Assembly (NCBI RefSeq): GCF_012489685.1 | Contig: NC_080045.1 | Coordinates: forward strand, 46,626,495-46,690,494 | Direction of reading: 5' to 3' | DNA: 64,000 bases | DNA from: Lotus japonicus | Lineage: Eukaryota; Streptophyta; Magnoliopsida; Fabales; Fabaceae | In this document: positions 34,779 through 46,593 of the stretch, in pieces | Layout: every line of letters begins with the position of its first letter | Position numbering within the stretch: position 1 is the first letter of the stretch | The notes under the pieces: generated by a model | Told to the model about the DNA's origin: nothing | What the model saw: the letters and a program-made list of their open reading frames with translations, nothing else | The model's database searches: none | Program-made: the position numbers and the translations under genes

Positions 34779-35478
34779 TTATGCTTATACTTTTGCTGAT
34801 GAATTGTTTGGTGGATATTGGCACTTGTTATTGTATATTTTTCAGGTCCTGATACAAGCAATTTGTGGAGGTCTAGACGCAGGAGAGCTTTGTTGCATTG
34901 CGCACTGTGCTGATTTTTTTGTTGGAGCACTTCATCTTGCTTTGGCTTTCTAGTTTGAAGAGTATTGGTTATGGTACCTAAAGACTTTGTCGTGGAGCTT
35001 GGCCAGGATCTGATTGCACTTTATGAATTGGAGTTTGGCAAAATTATTCTGTTGAGGTTCCCCTATTCTTCTGGCAGAACCTTTCAGTGGAAGAACTCTT
35101 AGTTGAAAAATTGTTTTACTGCTTTGGATGGGTTGTTGTGGGTTGGGTCGAGGAGCACTTTGTCTTGCTGTAATTCTTGCTCTGATTTTTAGTTCTCCTT
35201 GGAGGGTCACTTTTGATTTTGGTGATTAGGTATTCTTTTTCCTTGTCCAGGTTTTCCCAAGGGGGTTTTATCCTAGTAAGGTTTTAATGAGGCATTTTCT
35301 CTGAAATCTCCCTTCAAGGTGGGGGGGGGTCGGGTAGTATTAGCTTTAGTGGGTTTTCTTCGGTTGTATATTTCGTTGCTTGTTACTTTTCTTTCATCAC
35401 CTTCCTCTTTGTATTGGGTTGAAGTACCCCTTGTACTTCTCTTCAATATATTCTTTGGCTTATAAAAAAAAAAAAAAA
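34779..35478 (+). other. LINE 3' UTR and A tail
   Basis: Noncoding T/G-rich tail ending GGGTTGAAGTACCCCTTGT and an A run at 35464-35478. The same tail sequence marks the tiny insertion at 54834-54895 and, more loosely, 21262-21615. Confidence 0.75.
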
Positions 35479-35557
35479 CTTTCATGCAAAATGATGCAGA
35501 TTTTGTAAGACGAAAGATCGAATAAATAGTCATATTTCTATAATTCAAATATAGTTA

Positions 35558-35929
35558 GAGCATCTCCAATGGTAGTATCTAATGTTATATACATACTCAT
35601 ATGTGTATTTATTACCAAGTACATATTCAATTCCAACATGACAAAGATGAGTATGTGGGAATAGATACTCTGCACTAGACTTGAAAAGTGAGCTTGTATT
35701 TATTACAAGCACTTACAATTAATATAATTAGATTATATAATTAATTAAAATGGAGATAAATAATAAAATATATAAATGTGATGTTGATGGTGGGTTCCAC
35801 TATAGAAACTTTTAAGAGTTGTTAGGTTGGAGTAAAAAATTAGTAATGTGGGTATATGATGTGGCATTATAGGAAATTATAAAAAATGAAGTGTAGATAT
35901 TTTAATGAGTATAATGAATGTAGATGATC
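35558..35929. mobile_element. Tourist/Harbinger-type MITE
   Basis: The left end reads GAGCATCTCCAATGG and the right end GAATGTAGATGATC, imperfect inverted complements. TTA directly repeats at 35555-35557 and 35930-35932, the TSD of PIF/Harbinger elements. At 372 bp with an A/T-rich interior and no ORF it fits a MITE. Confidence 0.72.
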
Positions 35930-36223
35930 TTAGTTCATATATAGTACTTCCCACTTTTGCATAAAATCAATATGTATTCAACATAAAAACCGGAGAGTTT
36001 TATACTTAAAAGTTGTCATACAATTCCTTCCTCATAAACAATAAACGAGAAACATATCACTAATTCATTATTCTTTACCTATCCATATTATACTTGTGGA
36101 TCCCTTTCTATATATTGTGTTTGGTCCCTTTACCGTATAGTGTGGGTACATTTCTACCGCCAAATCATTTGAAATTGGTTATTTTTCTAGAATACCCCAA
36201 GATTAAAATTAGGATATGTGAAT

Positions 36224-37439
36224 TGTAAGATCAAGTTTTGATCTAGTAGTACAACTCTATGTTTTGATGATTACAAGTTAACCTTTTGATATGAACAATT
36301 GTGGTACTCTAATGTGTTTTTCTGAGTGTGCTATTTACAGGCTCTGACCTCAACTCAATCTCACACAAATCAGAAGCACTGTGTATAAAAGAGCGACCCA
36401 AGAAACGCTTTCGCATTCACCATGTTCAGTATGAACAGTGGAAAAGCTTCAGAAGTTCTGAAGTTATACAAACTCTGATGTGGACTCAGTCACTAGAAGT
36501 TCTGAAGATCCAGAAAGTCTGATAACCAAGAAACACTGAAGGCTCAGATATTCTGATGGTGTAGAAGACTCTGAAGATCCAGAAGCTGATTAGTGAAATT
36601 CTGATGTCCAGAAGCAAGATACTCTGAAGACCATGTACTTCTCTCTGAGTTCAGAAACAGAAGAAACAATGGTCAGAGGATCTGGGCTTTCCCTCTGACT
36701 CTGATCAACCGGCTTCACAAGTTCCAACATGAAGCTTTCTCCTGATCAGAAGTCTCCTAGGTTTAAAGGTCAAGTCGCTATCCAAGTACAAAAGCAACTG
36801 TACCTTCCTGACGACCTACCTAACAGTCTCAGACACAGCAGAAGCTGGATTTTCCAGAACTGCCCTCCAACGGTAGCATTTCCCATGCAACGCTCAACCC
36901 TAATCCTTGGAGTATATAAAGAGGCTGAAGAATGAAAGAAGCGGCTAGAAGCATTCACATACGCGCAAGACAAATTCAAATTCTTCTAAGCTTTCTTTCA
37001 TCTGAAATTCATTGAGTTTACTATTAGCTTTTTAGAAGCAAATCACTTGTAAACAATTCTTTGATAAACAGTTTGTTTAGTTCCTTCAGGAGATCAAGGT
37101 TGATCGGATCCTAGAGAAGACTAAGAGAGTGAATCTTAGTGTGAGCTAAGTCAGTGTAATTGTTAGTCACTTGTAGGTTTCAAGTGCAGTTGTAACTCTT
37201 ACCTGATTAGTGGATTGCCTTCATTCTAAGAAGGAAGAAATCACCTTAACGGGTGGACTGGAGTAGCTTGAGTGATTTATCAAGTGAACCAGGATAAAAT
37301 TCTTGTGTGTTTTTCTATCTCTTATCTTTAGCACTTAAGTTCTCGAAAGATTTGTCAAAATCTTTAAGGTGGAAGCTTTATCTTGAAAACGTTATTCAAA
37401 CCCCCCCCCCCCCCCTTTCTACCGTTTTTCATACCTTCA
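36224..37439 (+). repeat. Sirevirus 5' LTR
   Basis: 1216 bp, starting TGTAAGATCAAG and ending ATACCTTCA. A TATATAAAG promoter motif lies near 36912. A C run of 15 near the end is the main length difference from the 3' LTR. Confidence 0.95.
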
Positions 37440-37441
37440 AT

Positions 37442-37453
37442 TGGTATCAGAGC
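37442..37453 (+). other. Sirevirus primer-binding site
   Basis: TGGTATCAGAGC lies two bases after the LTR and is complementary to the 3' end of initiator tRNA-Met, the normal primer for copia elements. Confidence 0.93.
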
Positions 37454-37511
37454 GCAAGTTCTGATTACCACACCTAACAGTGTTCAGTGATCCGGGCCGG
37501 TGTGAAAAACA

Positions 37512-38580
37512 ATGGCTGCCACCACCAGTGAAACTCAAAGAGATGGTTACAATGCAAAGCCTCCTATGTTCGACGGTCAAAGGTTCGAATATTGGAAAGA
37601 TAGAATGGAAAGTTTCTTTCTGGGTTTCGATGCAGATCTCTGGGATATTATTGTGGATGGCTACGAGCGTCCAGTTGATGCAGATGGCAAGAAGATCCCA
37701 AGGTCAGAGATGACTGCAGATCAAAAGAAGCTGTACTCACAACATCACAAAGCAAGAGCAATTATTCTAAGTGCTATTTCCTATGAAGAGTACCAGAAGA
37801 TTACAGATCGTGAGTTTGCGAAAGGCATTTTCGAATCTCTGAAGATGTCTCATGAAGGAAACAAGAAAGTCAAAGAATCAAAGGCATTGTCTTTGATCCA
37901 AAAGTATGAATCCTTCATCATGGAGCCAAATGAGTCCATTGAAGAAATGTTCTCCAGATTTCAGTTGCTTGTAGCTGGCATACGACCTCTCAACAAGAGC
38001 TACACAACAAAAGATCATGTCATAAGGGTCATCAGGTGTCTTCCTGAAAGTTGGATGCCTTTAGTGACTTCAATAGAGCTCACGAGAGATGTTGAGAATA
38101 TGAGTTTAGAAGAACTCATCAGCATTTTGAAATGCCATGAGCTGAAGCGCTCAGAGATGCAAGATCTGAGGAAAAAGTCCATAGCCTTGAAATCTAAATC
38201 TGAAAAGGCTAAGGCTGAGAAGTCAAAAGCTCTTCAAGCTGAAGAAGAGGAATCTGAAGAAGCATCAGAAGATTCTGATGAAGATGAGCTGACTCTGATC
38301 TCCAAGAGACTCAATCGCATCTGGAAGCACAGGCAGAGCAAATACAAAGGCTCTGGAAAGGCAAAAGGAAAGTCTGAATCCTCAGGTCAGAAGAAGTCCT
38401 CACTTAAGGAAGTCACATGCTTTGAGTGCAAAGAATCAGGGCACTACAAAAGTGACTGTCCAAAGTTGAAGAAGGACAAGAAGCCAAAGAAGCACTTCAA
38501 GACAAAGAAGAGTCTGATGGTGACATTTGATGAATCAGAGTCAGAGGATGTTGACTCTGATGGTGAATCCAAGGACTCAT
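37512..38580 (+). pseudogene. Sirevirus gag
   Basis: Starts at ATG 37512. The UBN2/gag-type domain reads PPMFDGQRFEYWKDRMESF, KESKALSLIQKYESF, and VIRCLPESWMPLVTSI. A Lys/Glu-rich segment and a CCHC zinc knuckle (C-F-E-C, H, C; 38418-38459) follow. Gag packages the genomic RNA in particles. The reading frame slips by one base near 38580 (family-like SWAIVKDKE needs the other frame), so gag and pol are no longer contiguous. Confidence 0.92.
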
Positions 38581-39310
38581 GGCTATTGTCAAAGACAAAG
38601 AAGCAGAGTCAAAGGGAGCTGTTGACTCTGACTCAGAATCAGAAGGAGATCCTAACTCAGACGATGAAAATGAGGTATTCGCTTCTTTCTCTACCTCTGA
38701 ACTGAAACATGCATTGTCTGATATTATGGATAAGTATAACTCCTTATTGTCTAAGCATAAGAAGCTAAAAAAGGACTTATCTGCTGTTTCCAAGACTCCT
38801 TCTGAACATGAGAAAATTATTTCTGATTTGAAAAATGATAATCATGCTTTGATCAATTCTAACTCTGTGCTTAAGAACCAGATTGCTAAGTTAGAAGAAA
38901 TTGTTGCTTGTGATGCCTCTGATTGTAGAAATGAGTCTAAGTATGAAAAGTCTTTTCAAAGATTCCTAGCTAAAAGCGTGGATAGAAGCTTAATGGCTTC
39001 AATGATCTATGGCGTAAGCAGAAATGGAATGCATGGCATTGGCTATTCTAAACCAATTAGAAATGAGCCCTCTGTGTCTAAAGCTAAATCCTTGTATGAA
39101 TGCTTTGTTCCCTCTGGTACCATATTGCCTGATCCTTTACCTGCTAAAGTTGCTAAAAACCCTCTTAAAAAGGGATCTTTCTCTATGTCTAAATATCATG
39201 CAAATATTCCTTTAAAATATCATGTTGAGACACCCAAGGTGATCAGAACCTCTGGGGTAACTAACAAGAAAGGACCAAGAAAGTGGGTACCTAAGGACAA
39301 GATTATCTAT
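38579..39310 (+). pseudogene. Sirevirus gag-pol linker with coiled coil, out of frame
   Basis: Read in the shifted frame: an acidic Ser/Asp/Glu stretch, then a predicted coiled coil (KYNSLLSKHKKLKKDL, ISDLKNDNHALI, LKNQIAKLEEIV), then a basic linker ([11 protein letters not shown]). The frame returns to that of gag near 39310, so a one-base loss and a later one-base gain flank this segment. Confidence 0.8.
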
Positions 39311-42097
39311 GTTGCAGATATCCTTGATAGCTCCACTGAAACACCAATCATGGTATCTGGACAGTGGATGCTCGCGTCACATGACGGGAGAAAGGCGTAT
39401 GTTCCAAGAGCTAAAACTTAAGCCTGGAGGCGAAGTTGGCTTTGGAGGAAATGAAAAGGGTAAAATTGTTGGTACTGGTACTATTTGTGTAGATAGTAGT
39501 CCATGCATTGATAATGTGTTATTGGTAGACGGCTTAACACATAACTTATTGTCTATAAGTCAATTAGCTGACAAGGGTTATGATGTTATATTCAATCAAA
39601 AGTCCTGTCGGGCTGTAAGTCAAATCGATGGCTCTGTTCTGTTTAACAGCAAGAGGAAGAACAACATTTATAAGATCAGATTATCTGAGTTGGAGGCTCA
39701 GAATGTGAAGTGCCTTCTGTCTGTTAATGAAGAGCAGTGGGTATGGCATAGACGGTTAGGGCATGCCAGTATGAGAAAGATTTCTCAGCTGAGCAAGCTA
39801 AACCTTGTCAGGGGCTTACCCAATCTGAAGTTCGCTTCAGACGCTCTTTGTGAAGCATGTCAGAAAGGAAAATTCACAAAAGTCCCTTTCAAGGCAAAGA
39901 ATGTTGTCTCAACCTCAAGGCCGTTGGAACTTCTGCATATCGACCTTTTTGGACCAGTGAAAACTGAGTCTATAGGTGGCAAGAGATATGGGATGGTTAT
40001 CGTTGATGACTATAGCCGCTGGACATGGGTAAAGTTTCTAACCCGCAAGGATGAGTCTCATGCTGTGTTCTCTACCTTCATTGCCCAAGTGCAAAACGAG
40101 AAGGCTTGTAGGATTGTGCGTGTCAGAAGTGACCATGGTGGAGAGTTTGAGAGTCTGTTTGATTCCTATGGAATTGCACATGATTTCTCTTGTCCCAGAA
40201 CTCCTCAACAAAATGGTGTTGTTGAGAGGAAGAACAGAACTCTTCAGGAGATGGCTAGAACCATGCTCCAAGAAACTGGCATGGCTAAGCACTTTTGGGC
40301 AGAGGCAGTAAATACAGCATGTTACATTCAGAACAGAATCTCTGTGAGACCAATTCTGAATAAGACTCCCTATGAATTGTGGAAGAACATAAAACCCAAC
40401 ATTTCTTATTTTCATCCTTTTGGTTGTGTTTGTTATGTTCTCAATACTAAGGATAGATTGCATAAATTTGATGCCAAATCTTCTAAATGTCTATTACTTG
40501 GTTATTCTGAGAGATCTAAAGGTTTTAGATTTTATAATACTGATGCTAAGACTATTGAAGAATCTATTCATGTTAGATTTGACGATAAGCTTGACTCTGA
40601 CCAGTCAAAGCTAGTTGAGAAGTTTGCAGATTTAAGCATTAATGTTTCTGACAAAGGCAAAGCTCCAGAGGAAGCTGAGCCAGAGGAAGATGAACCAGAG
40701 GAAGAAGCTGGTCCCTCTGACTCACAAACTCTGAAGAAGAGCCGAATCACTGCAGCTCACCCTAAGGAATTGATTCTGGGCAACAAAGACGAACCAGTCA
40801 GAACCAGATCAGCCTTCAGACCCTATGAAGAGACCTTGCTCAGTCTGAAAGGATTGGTGTCCTTAATTGAACCCAAGTCCATAGATGAAGCTCTTCAGGA
40901 CAAGGATTGGATTCTGGCCATGGAAGAAGAATTGAATCAATTCTCCAAGAACGATGTTTGGAGCTTAGTGAAGAAGCCTGAGAGTGTCCATGTAATTGGA
41001 ACAAAATGGGTATTCAGAAACAAGCTGAATGAGAAAGGAGATGTAGTCAGAAACAAGGCAAGGCTAGTTGCTCAAGGCTACAGCCAGCAGGAAGGAATAG
41101 ACTACACTGAAACATTTGCTCCAGTAGCAAGACTGGAGGCAATCAGACTGTTGATCTCTTTCTCAGTGAATCACAACATAGTTCTACATCAGATGGACGT
41201 GAAGAGTGCCTTCCTAAATGGTTATATTTCAGAGGAAGTCTATGTTCATCAACCCCTAGGTTTTGAAGATGAGAAGAAGCCAGACCATGTGTTCAAATTG
41301 AAGAAGTCACTCTATGGTCTGAAGCAAGCTCCCAGAGCATGGTATGAGAGACTCAGCTCATTCCTTCTGGAGAATGAGTTTGTAAGGGGTAAAGTAGATA
41401 CAACTCTTTTTTGCAAGACTTATAAAGATGATATCTTAATTGTGCAAATTTATGTTGATGATATTATATTTGGTTCTGCTAATCAATCTCTATGCAAAGA
41501 ATTTTCTGAGATGATGCAGGCTGAATTTGAGATGAGTATGATGGGAGAATTAAAGTACTTTCTGGGAATACAAGTTGATCAAACACCAGAAGGAACATAT
41601 ATCCATCAGAGCAAGTACACTAAAGAACTTCTGAAGAAGTTCAATATGCTGGAATCTACAGTGGCCAAGACTCCAATGCATCCTACATGCATTCTGGAGA
41701 AAGAAGATAAAAGTGGTAAAGTATGTCAGAAGCTCTATCGTGGCATGATAGGTTCACTTCTATACTTAACTGCATCTAGGCCAGACATACTATTTAGTGT
41801 TCATTTATGTGCTCGTTTCCAATCAGATCCAAGGGAAACCCACTTAACTGCTATTAAGAGGATCCTAAGGTATCTGAAAGGCACCACTAATCTTGGCTTG
41901 ATGTATAAGAAAACATCAGAGTATAAGCTTTCAGGTTATTGTGATGCTCATTATGCTGGAGATAGAACAGAGAGAAAAAGTACTTCTGGAAATTGTCAAT
42001 TTCTGGGAAGCAATCTAGTCTCATGGGCAAGCAAGAGGCAATCAACCATTGCACTATCAACTGCAGAGGCAGAATATATCTCAGCAGCAATATGCAG
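39309..42097 (+). pseudogene. Sirevirus pol: protease, integrase, RT and start of RNase H
   Basis: Protease active site [16 protein letters not shown]-pre-integrase [13 protein letters not shown] with CEACQKGK. The integrase core has D, D and E in [21 protein letters not shown] and [13 protein letters not shown]. Copia RT follows ([38 protein letters not shown]), then RNase H ([21 protein letters not shown]). The frame is open across 930 codons up to the solo LTR, which cuts it after ...AAIC. Confidence 0.95.
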
Positions 42098-45000
42098 TGT
42101 AAGACCTGGATTTTCAGAACAAGTTAATTTCCGACTCACGCGTAGAATCAGTGTGAGCGTGACAGGAGTTTGGTATTAGAGAAAGATTAATGAAGAAGAA
42201 AGTTCAGGAATTACTTGAGGAATGTTGCGTAGTTGCTTTCGGAGTTAGTACGAGTCGTCTGCACATCTGCCTTATGGCGAGCGTGTCCAAAATAGGCTTT
42301 TTCGCTTCTAGAGCAACGTTTTAAGGGAGATTTCTAATCCTTGGAAAATTTAAAGATTCTCTTTATTTTTCCTTCGACCAGCGTTTCATTTCGGAACTCT
42401 GGACTGTACGCACGATAATATTCACTTTTCGGAAGTTCGCCGACGCTAATTTCTTTGCTTCAAAACCCTAGATTCGAGCGATGGATGAAGACTTTTTCTA
42501 TTCGGGACTTCTAACGGACTTTCCGTCCGCTTTGCCAGATTTGTTTCGACATTTCCAATCTTTCTTCAGAAGGAAGTTTTGTCGTCCGGCGATCACAGCA
42601 AAAAGTATTTTTTCGGGACAGATTTAACTTACACCGCTTTTGAGATTTTCGATATCGTTTTTCCCATATCATAGATATTTGTTTTGAGTTCTGGATTTCT
42701 GACGCCAGAATCTCTCTTAGAATTCCTTGATGAACGTGCTGCAAAAATCGGAATCGCGAAATTTTCATTTTCCCGGGATTTCGCCCGCCTATAAATAGGC
42801 GAAAAAGCAAAATATCTTCCATTTTCCTCCATTAGTGGCCCAAATTCGTGGAGAGCAAGGGGGGAGGAGATTTTTGCGAAAACTTGACCAATCTTCGCGT
42901 AGTTCGTCCCTACTTCTAGGTATCGAGGTAACTAACACGAATCTTATCTCTGATTGTTGTTTCTGTTGCGTTTCTGACGTCGTTTCTGTGCTCTAAGTTT
43001 TGAGCTTTTTCCAAAATTGTCCGATTTCCTCGATTTCTTGTTTGGGTTATGTTCTCTAGGTTCCCAAGAGCCTGAAACATCTGTCAGTAAACTCTGATTG
43101 TGATCCAGTTGACAGGGATCTGAAAAACTGATTCAAAACCCTTTTTGCTCACATTTCGAAACTTTATTGTCGAGAAGTCATAATCTGACTTCGTGCCTTT
43201 AGGATTAGTTGTTACATATGTCGTGAGGATCATTGCTGTCAAATTTGTTTTCCGATCTGATAACTTTGAGGTTTTGAGCTTTTATTTTGGACCAAAATGC
43301 CCCTGGATAGCCGTATTTCGACCCGTTTGTCCGAAAATTGTTCTGATAGTTTCTTTGCCTTAGTTTTACCCTAAAACTACCTTGTGAAGTGATTTGGTCG
43401 AAGAAAAAGAGCCGAAGCCCTTTTTCCTTTAGGGCCGTGGGCTATTCCTTTAGGGGGGGAGTTTTTCGGTTTCGAAAACTTGTCTTTTCATACCCGATTG
43501 TCTTATTCTGAAGCTTTAATGCTTTGTCTATCGTTTATGTGTTGTATTGCGATCGAGCTAATCGATTTTGTTTGGATTCTGCTTTGTTTTCTCCGAGGTT
43601 CAGTTGAAGGAACTTTAGGAACTTCAAAGCAATTGAGTGAAGGAGCCTTTGCTTGTGATTGCGAAGCTGGATCAGCTCGAGGTTAGGGCAACTTACTATA
43701 TTTAGCCATGATTGCATGATAGGCGTCGATAAATTCGACTTATGCTTTATCTGATGTTGTTTATGATGATGAGTTGATGTTATGATGCTTTTCCATAACT
43801 TGTGATGTTGTGCTTTTGTTGGATTGAGCGTTTTGACGCGACTTCGGAGTGGAGATTCATTGATCTGGTAATCTTTGATATTTTGGGTTGGATGAACAAC
43901 CCTAGGCAAGTTCAAATGTGAGGTTTGAGACTTAGCCATTTGTTGGGATTCGTTGGAATTCCTAGACTTTCCCCGGGAAATGTATTTTGGGTGGTTGACT
44001 TTTGGAAACTTAGAATGATAGAGCTTTCGGAAAATAAAGACTTGGGAAACTTAGACTTTGAGAAATAAACTCATAACTTGGCTAATTCGAATTGAAACAA
44101 TTTTTATTAACGTTTAAGCTTAGGAGAACTGAAGGGGAAAAATATTTACGAAAGGCGGGGAAAAGTCGGCTTATGTTGTGGGTTTGGAGAGTTTGGAATT
44201 GGGGAAAGCCACTGAGGTGAGCTATGGTGATGATTGAAAGTCACCGAGTACTCTAGTACTCCTGGTAGTGTTGTTCGAGTCGTGTTGTATTGACCGGCAC
44301 AGACTCTGGGTTTTGCTTGTGAGTTTTGTGGTGGGAGTTGTGTTGTATTGACCGACACTAACTCCGAGTCGTGTTGTATTGACCGACACTGACTCTGGTT
44401 TTGATAATCATATTGCACACGTGCATATACGCGATGAAGTGCCAAGCAGAGTACTTCGGTATAGCAGGAAGTAACGATCAGCCATGCAGAGTTGAATCGG
44501 TCCTGACTATATCTGGCACAACAGGAGGTAACGATCATCCAAGTAGAGTTGTATCGTGCCTGTTGATGTTCGGCATAGCAAGCAGAAATGGTCAAACCAT
44601 GTAGAGTTTGTACCGTCTTGACTATAGCCAAAGGTGATAAGCGACGCCCGAGCAGAAATGGTTAAACACGAGGCCAGTGTTACGACCGTCTCGAGGTGCC
44701 CAGCCTATAAGTGGCAATACCATTGGTTTGTCCCGTCGCCAAGCAGAGTGACGTCGTTGATTTGTCCCGTCGCCAAGCAGAGTGACGTCGTTGACTTGTT
44801 CCGTCGCCAAGCAGAGTGACGTTGTTGGTTTGTCCCGTCGCCAAGCAGAGTGACGTCGTTGATTTGTCCCGTCGCCAAGCAGAGTGACGTCGTTGACTTG
44901 TTCCGTCGCCAAGCAGAGTGACGTTGTTGATTTGTTCCGTCGCCAAGCAGAGTGACGTTATTCGGGTTTGTGTCAGCATATTCTGCAGCGACACAATGCA

Positions 45001-45844
45001 TCTTATTATGATTTGATGTTGATTAACATTGTTACGTGTTTTGGTGATTGAATTGTGTAAGAGATTCGATAACATGCTATGTATATACCTTAGGGTAGGC
45101 AATACATAACTGATATGTATGTATATACAACATATATATATACCCCCTTTATCGCATGTTGGTTGTATATCTATTGTATTCTGTAAGTTGACCCTAGCGC
45201 CTTGGCTTTGTTTGTATGTTTGTGTTTGGGCGGTCGGCCTGCTGCCAGGCGTCTGTCAGCCGGTTCGTGATGATTCGTTGTGCGGGAAAGACCCGGAGCG
45301 AAATGACTAAGACTAAAGCTTTCGACGAAGACCCGGACTTCATGCCTGATCGAGGGAGGGTCGATGATAGTAGTGTAGGTTATGGGTGGTTAGAGTCTTT
45401 TGGAGTTGGTTGTTACTGTAATAGCTCTGATTCGTTTTGCTTTTGGGACAGGGTAGGTTCCCGACGTATGGCTTTTGTGTGGTTCTCTTACTGAGGGATC
45501 ACAGTGAGTCAGTCGGACCATAGGGGTCTTTGCTTAGGCCATTTTGAGGCCGACTTTCTCCTAGTGGGTTGTAATTATACTCTTTCTCACTCACACTTCT
45601 GGTTTTGTACATATTTGCCTACGGGCACACTAATTTGGAGTCACTGCAAGTGTGCGTGACGTGAAAGTGCAGCTGAGGCTGTACATGTTTATATTTGATG
45701 TATATTGGTAAGTTTAGTGGTTGGGTTATGACTTTATTTCCTTTTCGCTTTATTTAAGAAGGAATCAATCGAAAAAATTACCTGTTTTTCCGCAAAAGTT
45801 TATTTTTGGTTACTAAAGTGACACCTGGAAGTCGGGGTGTTACA
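42098..45844. mobile_element. Solo LTR 2 (3747 bp), same family as solo LTR 1
   Basis: Starts TGTAAGACC and ends CGGGGTGTTACA, with perfect TSD TGCAG at 42093-42097 and 45845-45849. Removing it and one TSD restores the RNase H reading exactly. A TATAAATA box at 42790-42797 and the end sequence TTTATTTTTGGTTACTAAAGTGAC match solo LTR 1 in position and wording. Internal differences include a minisatellite at 44727-44964. No PBS, PPT or coding region of the parent remains. Confidence 0.95.
44727..44964. repeat. 34-bp minisatellite, seven units, within solo LTR 2
   Basis: Seven head-to-tail 34-base units sharing CCGTCGCCAAGCAGAGTGACG. The order of variants is A A B A A B' C, so there is a 102-base higher-order unit. 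Because 102 is divisible by three, the minus strand reads as a repetitive open frame, which I take as a by-product. Related less regular repeats (TCGTGTTGTATTGACCG) lie at about 44280-44400. I do not see this array in solo LTR 1. Confidence 0.92.
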
Positions 45845-46150
45845 TGCAGCACTCAGATGCTCTGGATGAAACATCAGCTGGAGGATTATCAGATCCTTGA
45901 GAGCAATATCCCAATCTATTGTGATAATACTGCTGCAATCTCATTGAGTAAGAATCCTATCCTGCATTCAAGGGCAAAGCACATTGAGGTAAAGTATCAC
46001 TTTATTAGAGATTATGTACAGAAGGGCGTACTTCTTCTGAAGTTTGTTGATACTGACCATCAATGGGCAGATATCTTTACAAAGCCCTTAGCAGAGGATA
46101 GATTTAGTTTTATTCTGAAAAATCTGAACATGGACTTTTGTCCAGAGTGA
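45845..46150 (+). pseudogene. Sirevirus pol: C-terminal RNase H
   Basis: Continues the split RNase H: TQMLWMKHQLEDYQ, YCDNTAAISLSKNP, HSRAKHIEVKYHFIRD, then ADIFTKPLAEDRF and a TGA at 46148-46150. It matches the normal copia C-terminus, displaced 3.75 kb from the rest of pol by the inserted LTR. Confidence 0.92.
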
Positions 46151-46593
46151 AGATGGATCAGAACCTCTGACTATGATACTTCTTGATCAGAAGATATCTA
46201 GTCCAGAAGGTAACTCAATCAGAGTGTGTGTACCCATTGGTACTGACGCTGAAGCTGAGATAGCAACACGTGTGTCAGTATTTCTGATGCATAGTTCCTT
46301 GTGCCCGTGTGACAGTCTGTCATGTTGCGTGTAGATGTGCTTCTCTCCTGTGTGTGATATGTGTATTTACTGTTACTATCTATCTTTAATTTTCAACCGT
46401 TGATTTTAAATTGCTTTTTGAATCAACAACGGTTATTTGTCAAAACCCACTATACACACACGATCTCCTTCACTTTCGGTTTTTACTCTCTCTCTCTTCT
46501 GCAATTTCAAAACCGCTTACCCTCGATTTCTCTCTCGATCTCTCTTCATCTTTCAACCTTCATCTTCTACCTAAACCTTCAACCGCTCCAAAA
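46151..46593 (+). other. Spacer between pol and the env-like ORF
   Basis: 443 bases with CT-rich tracts ahead of the ATG at 46594. It has no coding potential. The env-like ORF is not in the same frame as pol, so simple readthrough of the pol stop would not reach it; a spliced or separate mRNA is more likely. Confidence 0.5.

Larger units (their letters stand above)
23354..35478 (+). mobile_element. Plant L1-type LINE, interrupted by a solo LTR and a MITE
   Basis: ORF1 with an RNA-recognition-like domain, ORF2 with endonuclease, reverse transcriptase and a C-terminal RT-associated zinc-binding domain, and a 3' A tail (35464-35478) follow in order. ORF1 is split by the solo LTR at 23845-27892 and ORF2 by the element at 30985-32494. 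Frameshifts and stops make the copy inactive. The 5' end is approximate: I did not find a TSD matching the sequence after the A tail. Confidence 0.88.

Noticed and set aside
44727..44964. CRISPR-like array
   Set aside because: Units are contiguous with no unique spacers, and the host is a plant. It is a minisatellite.
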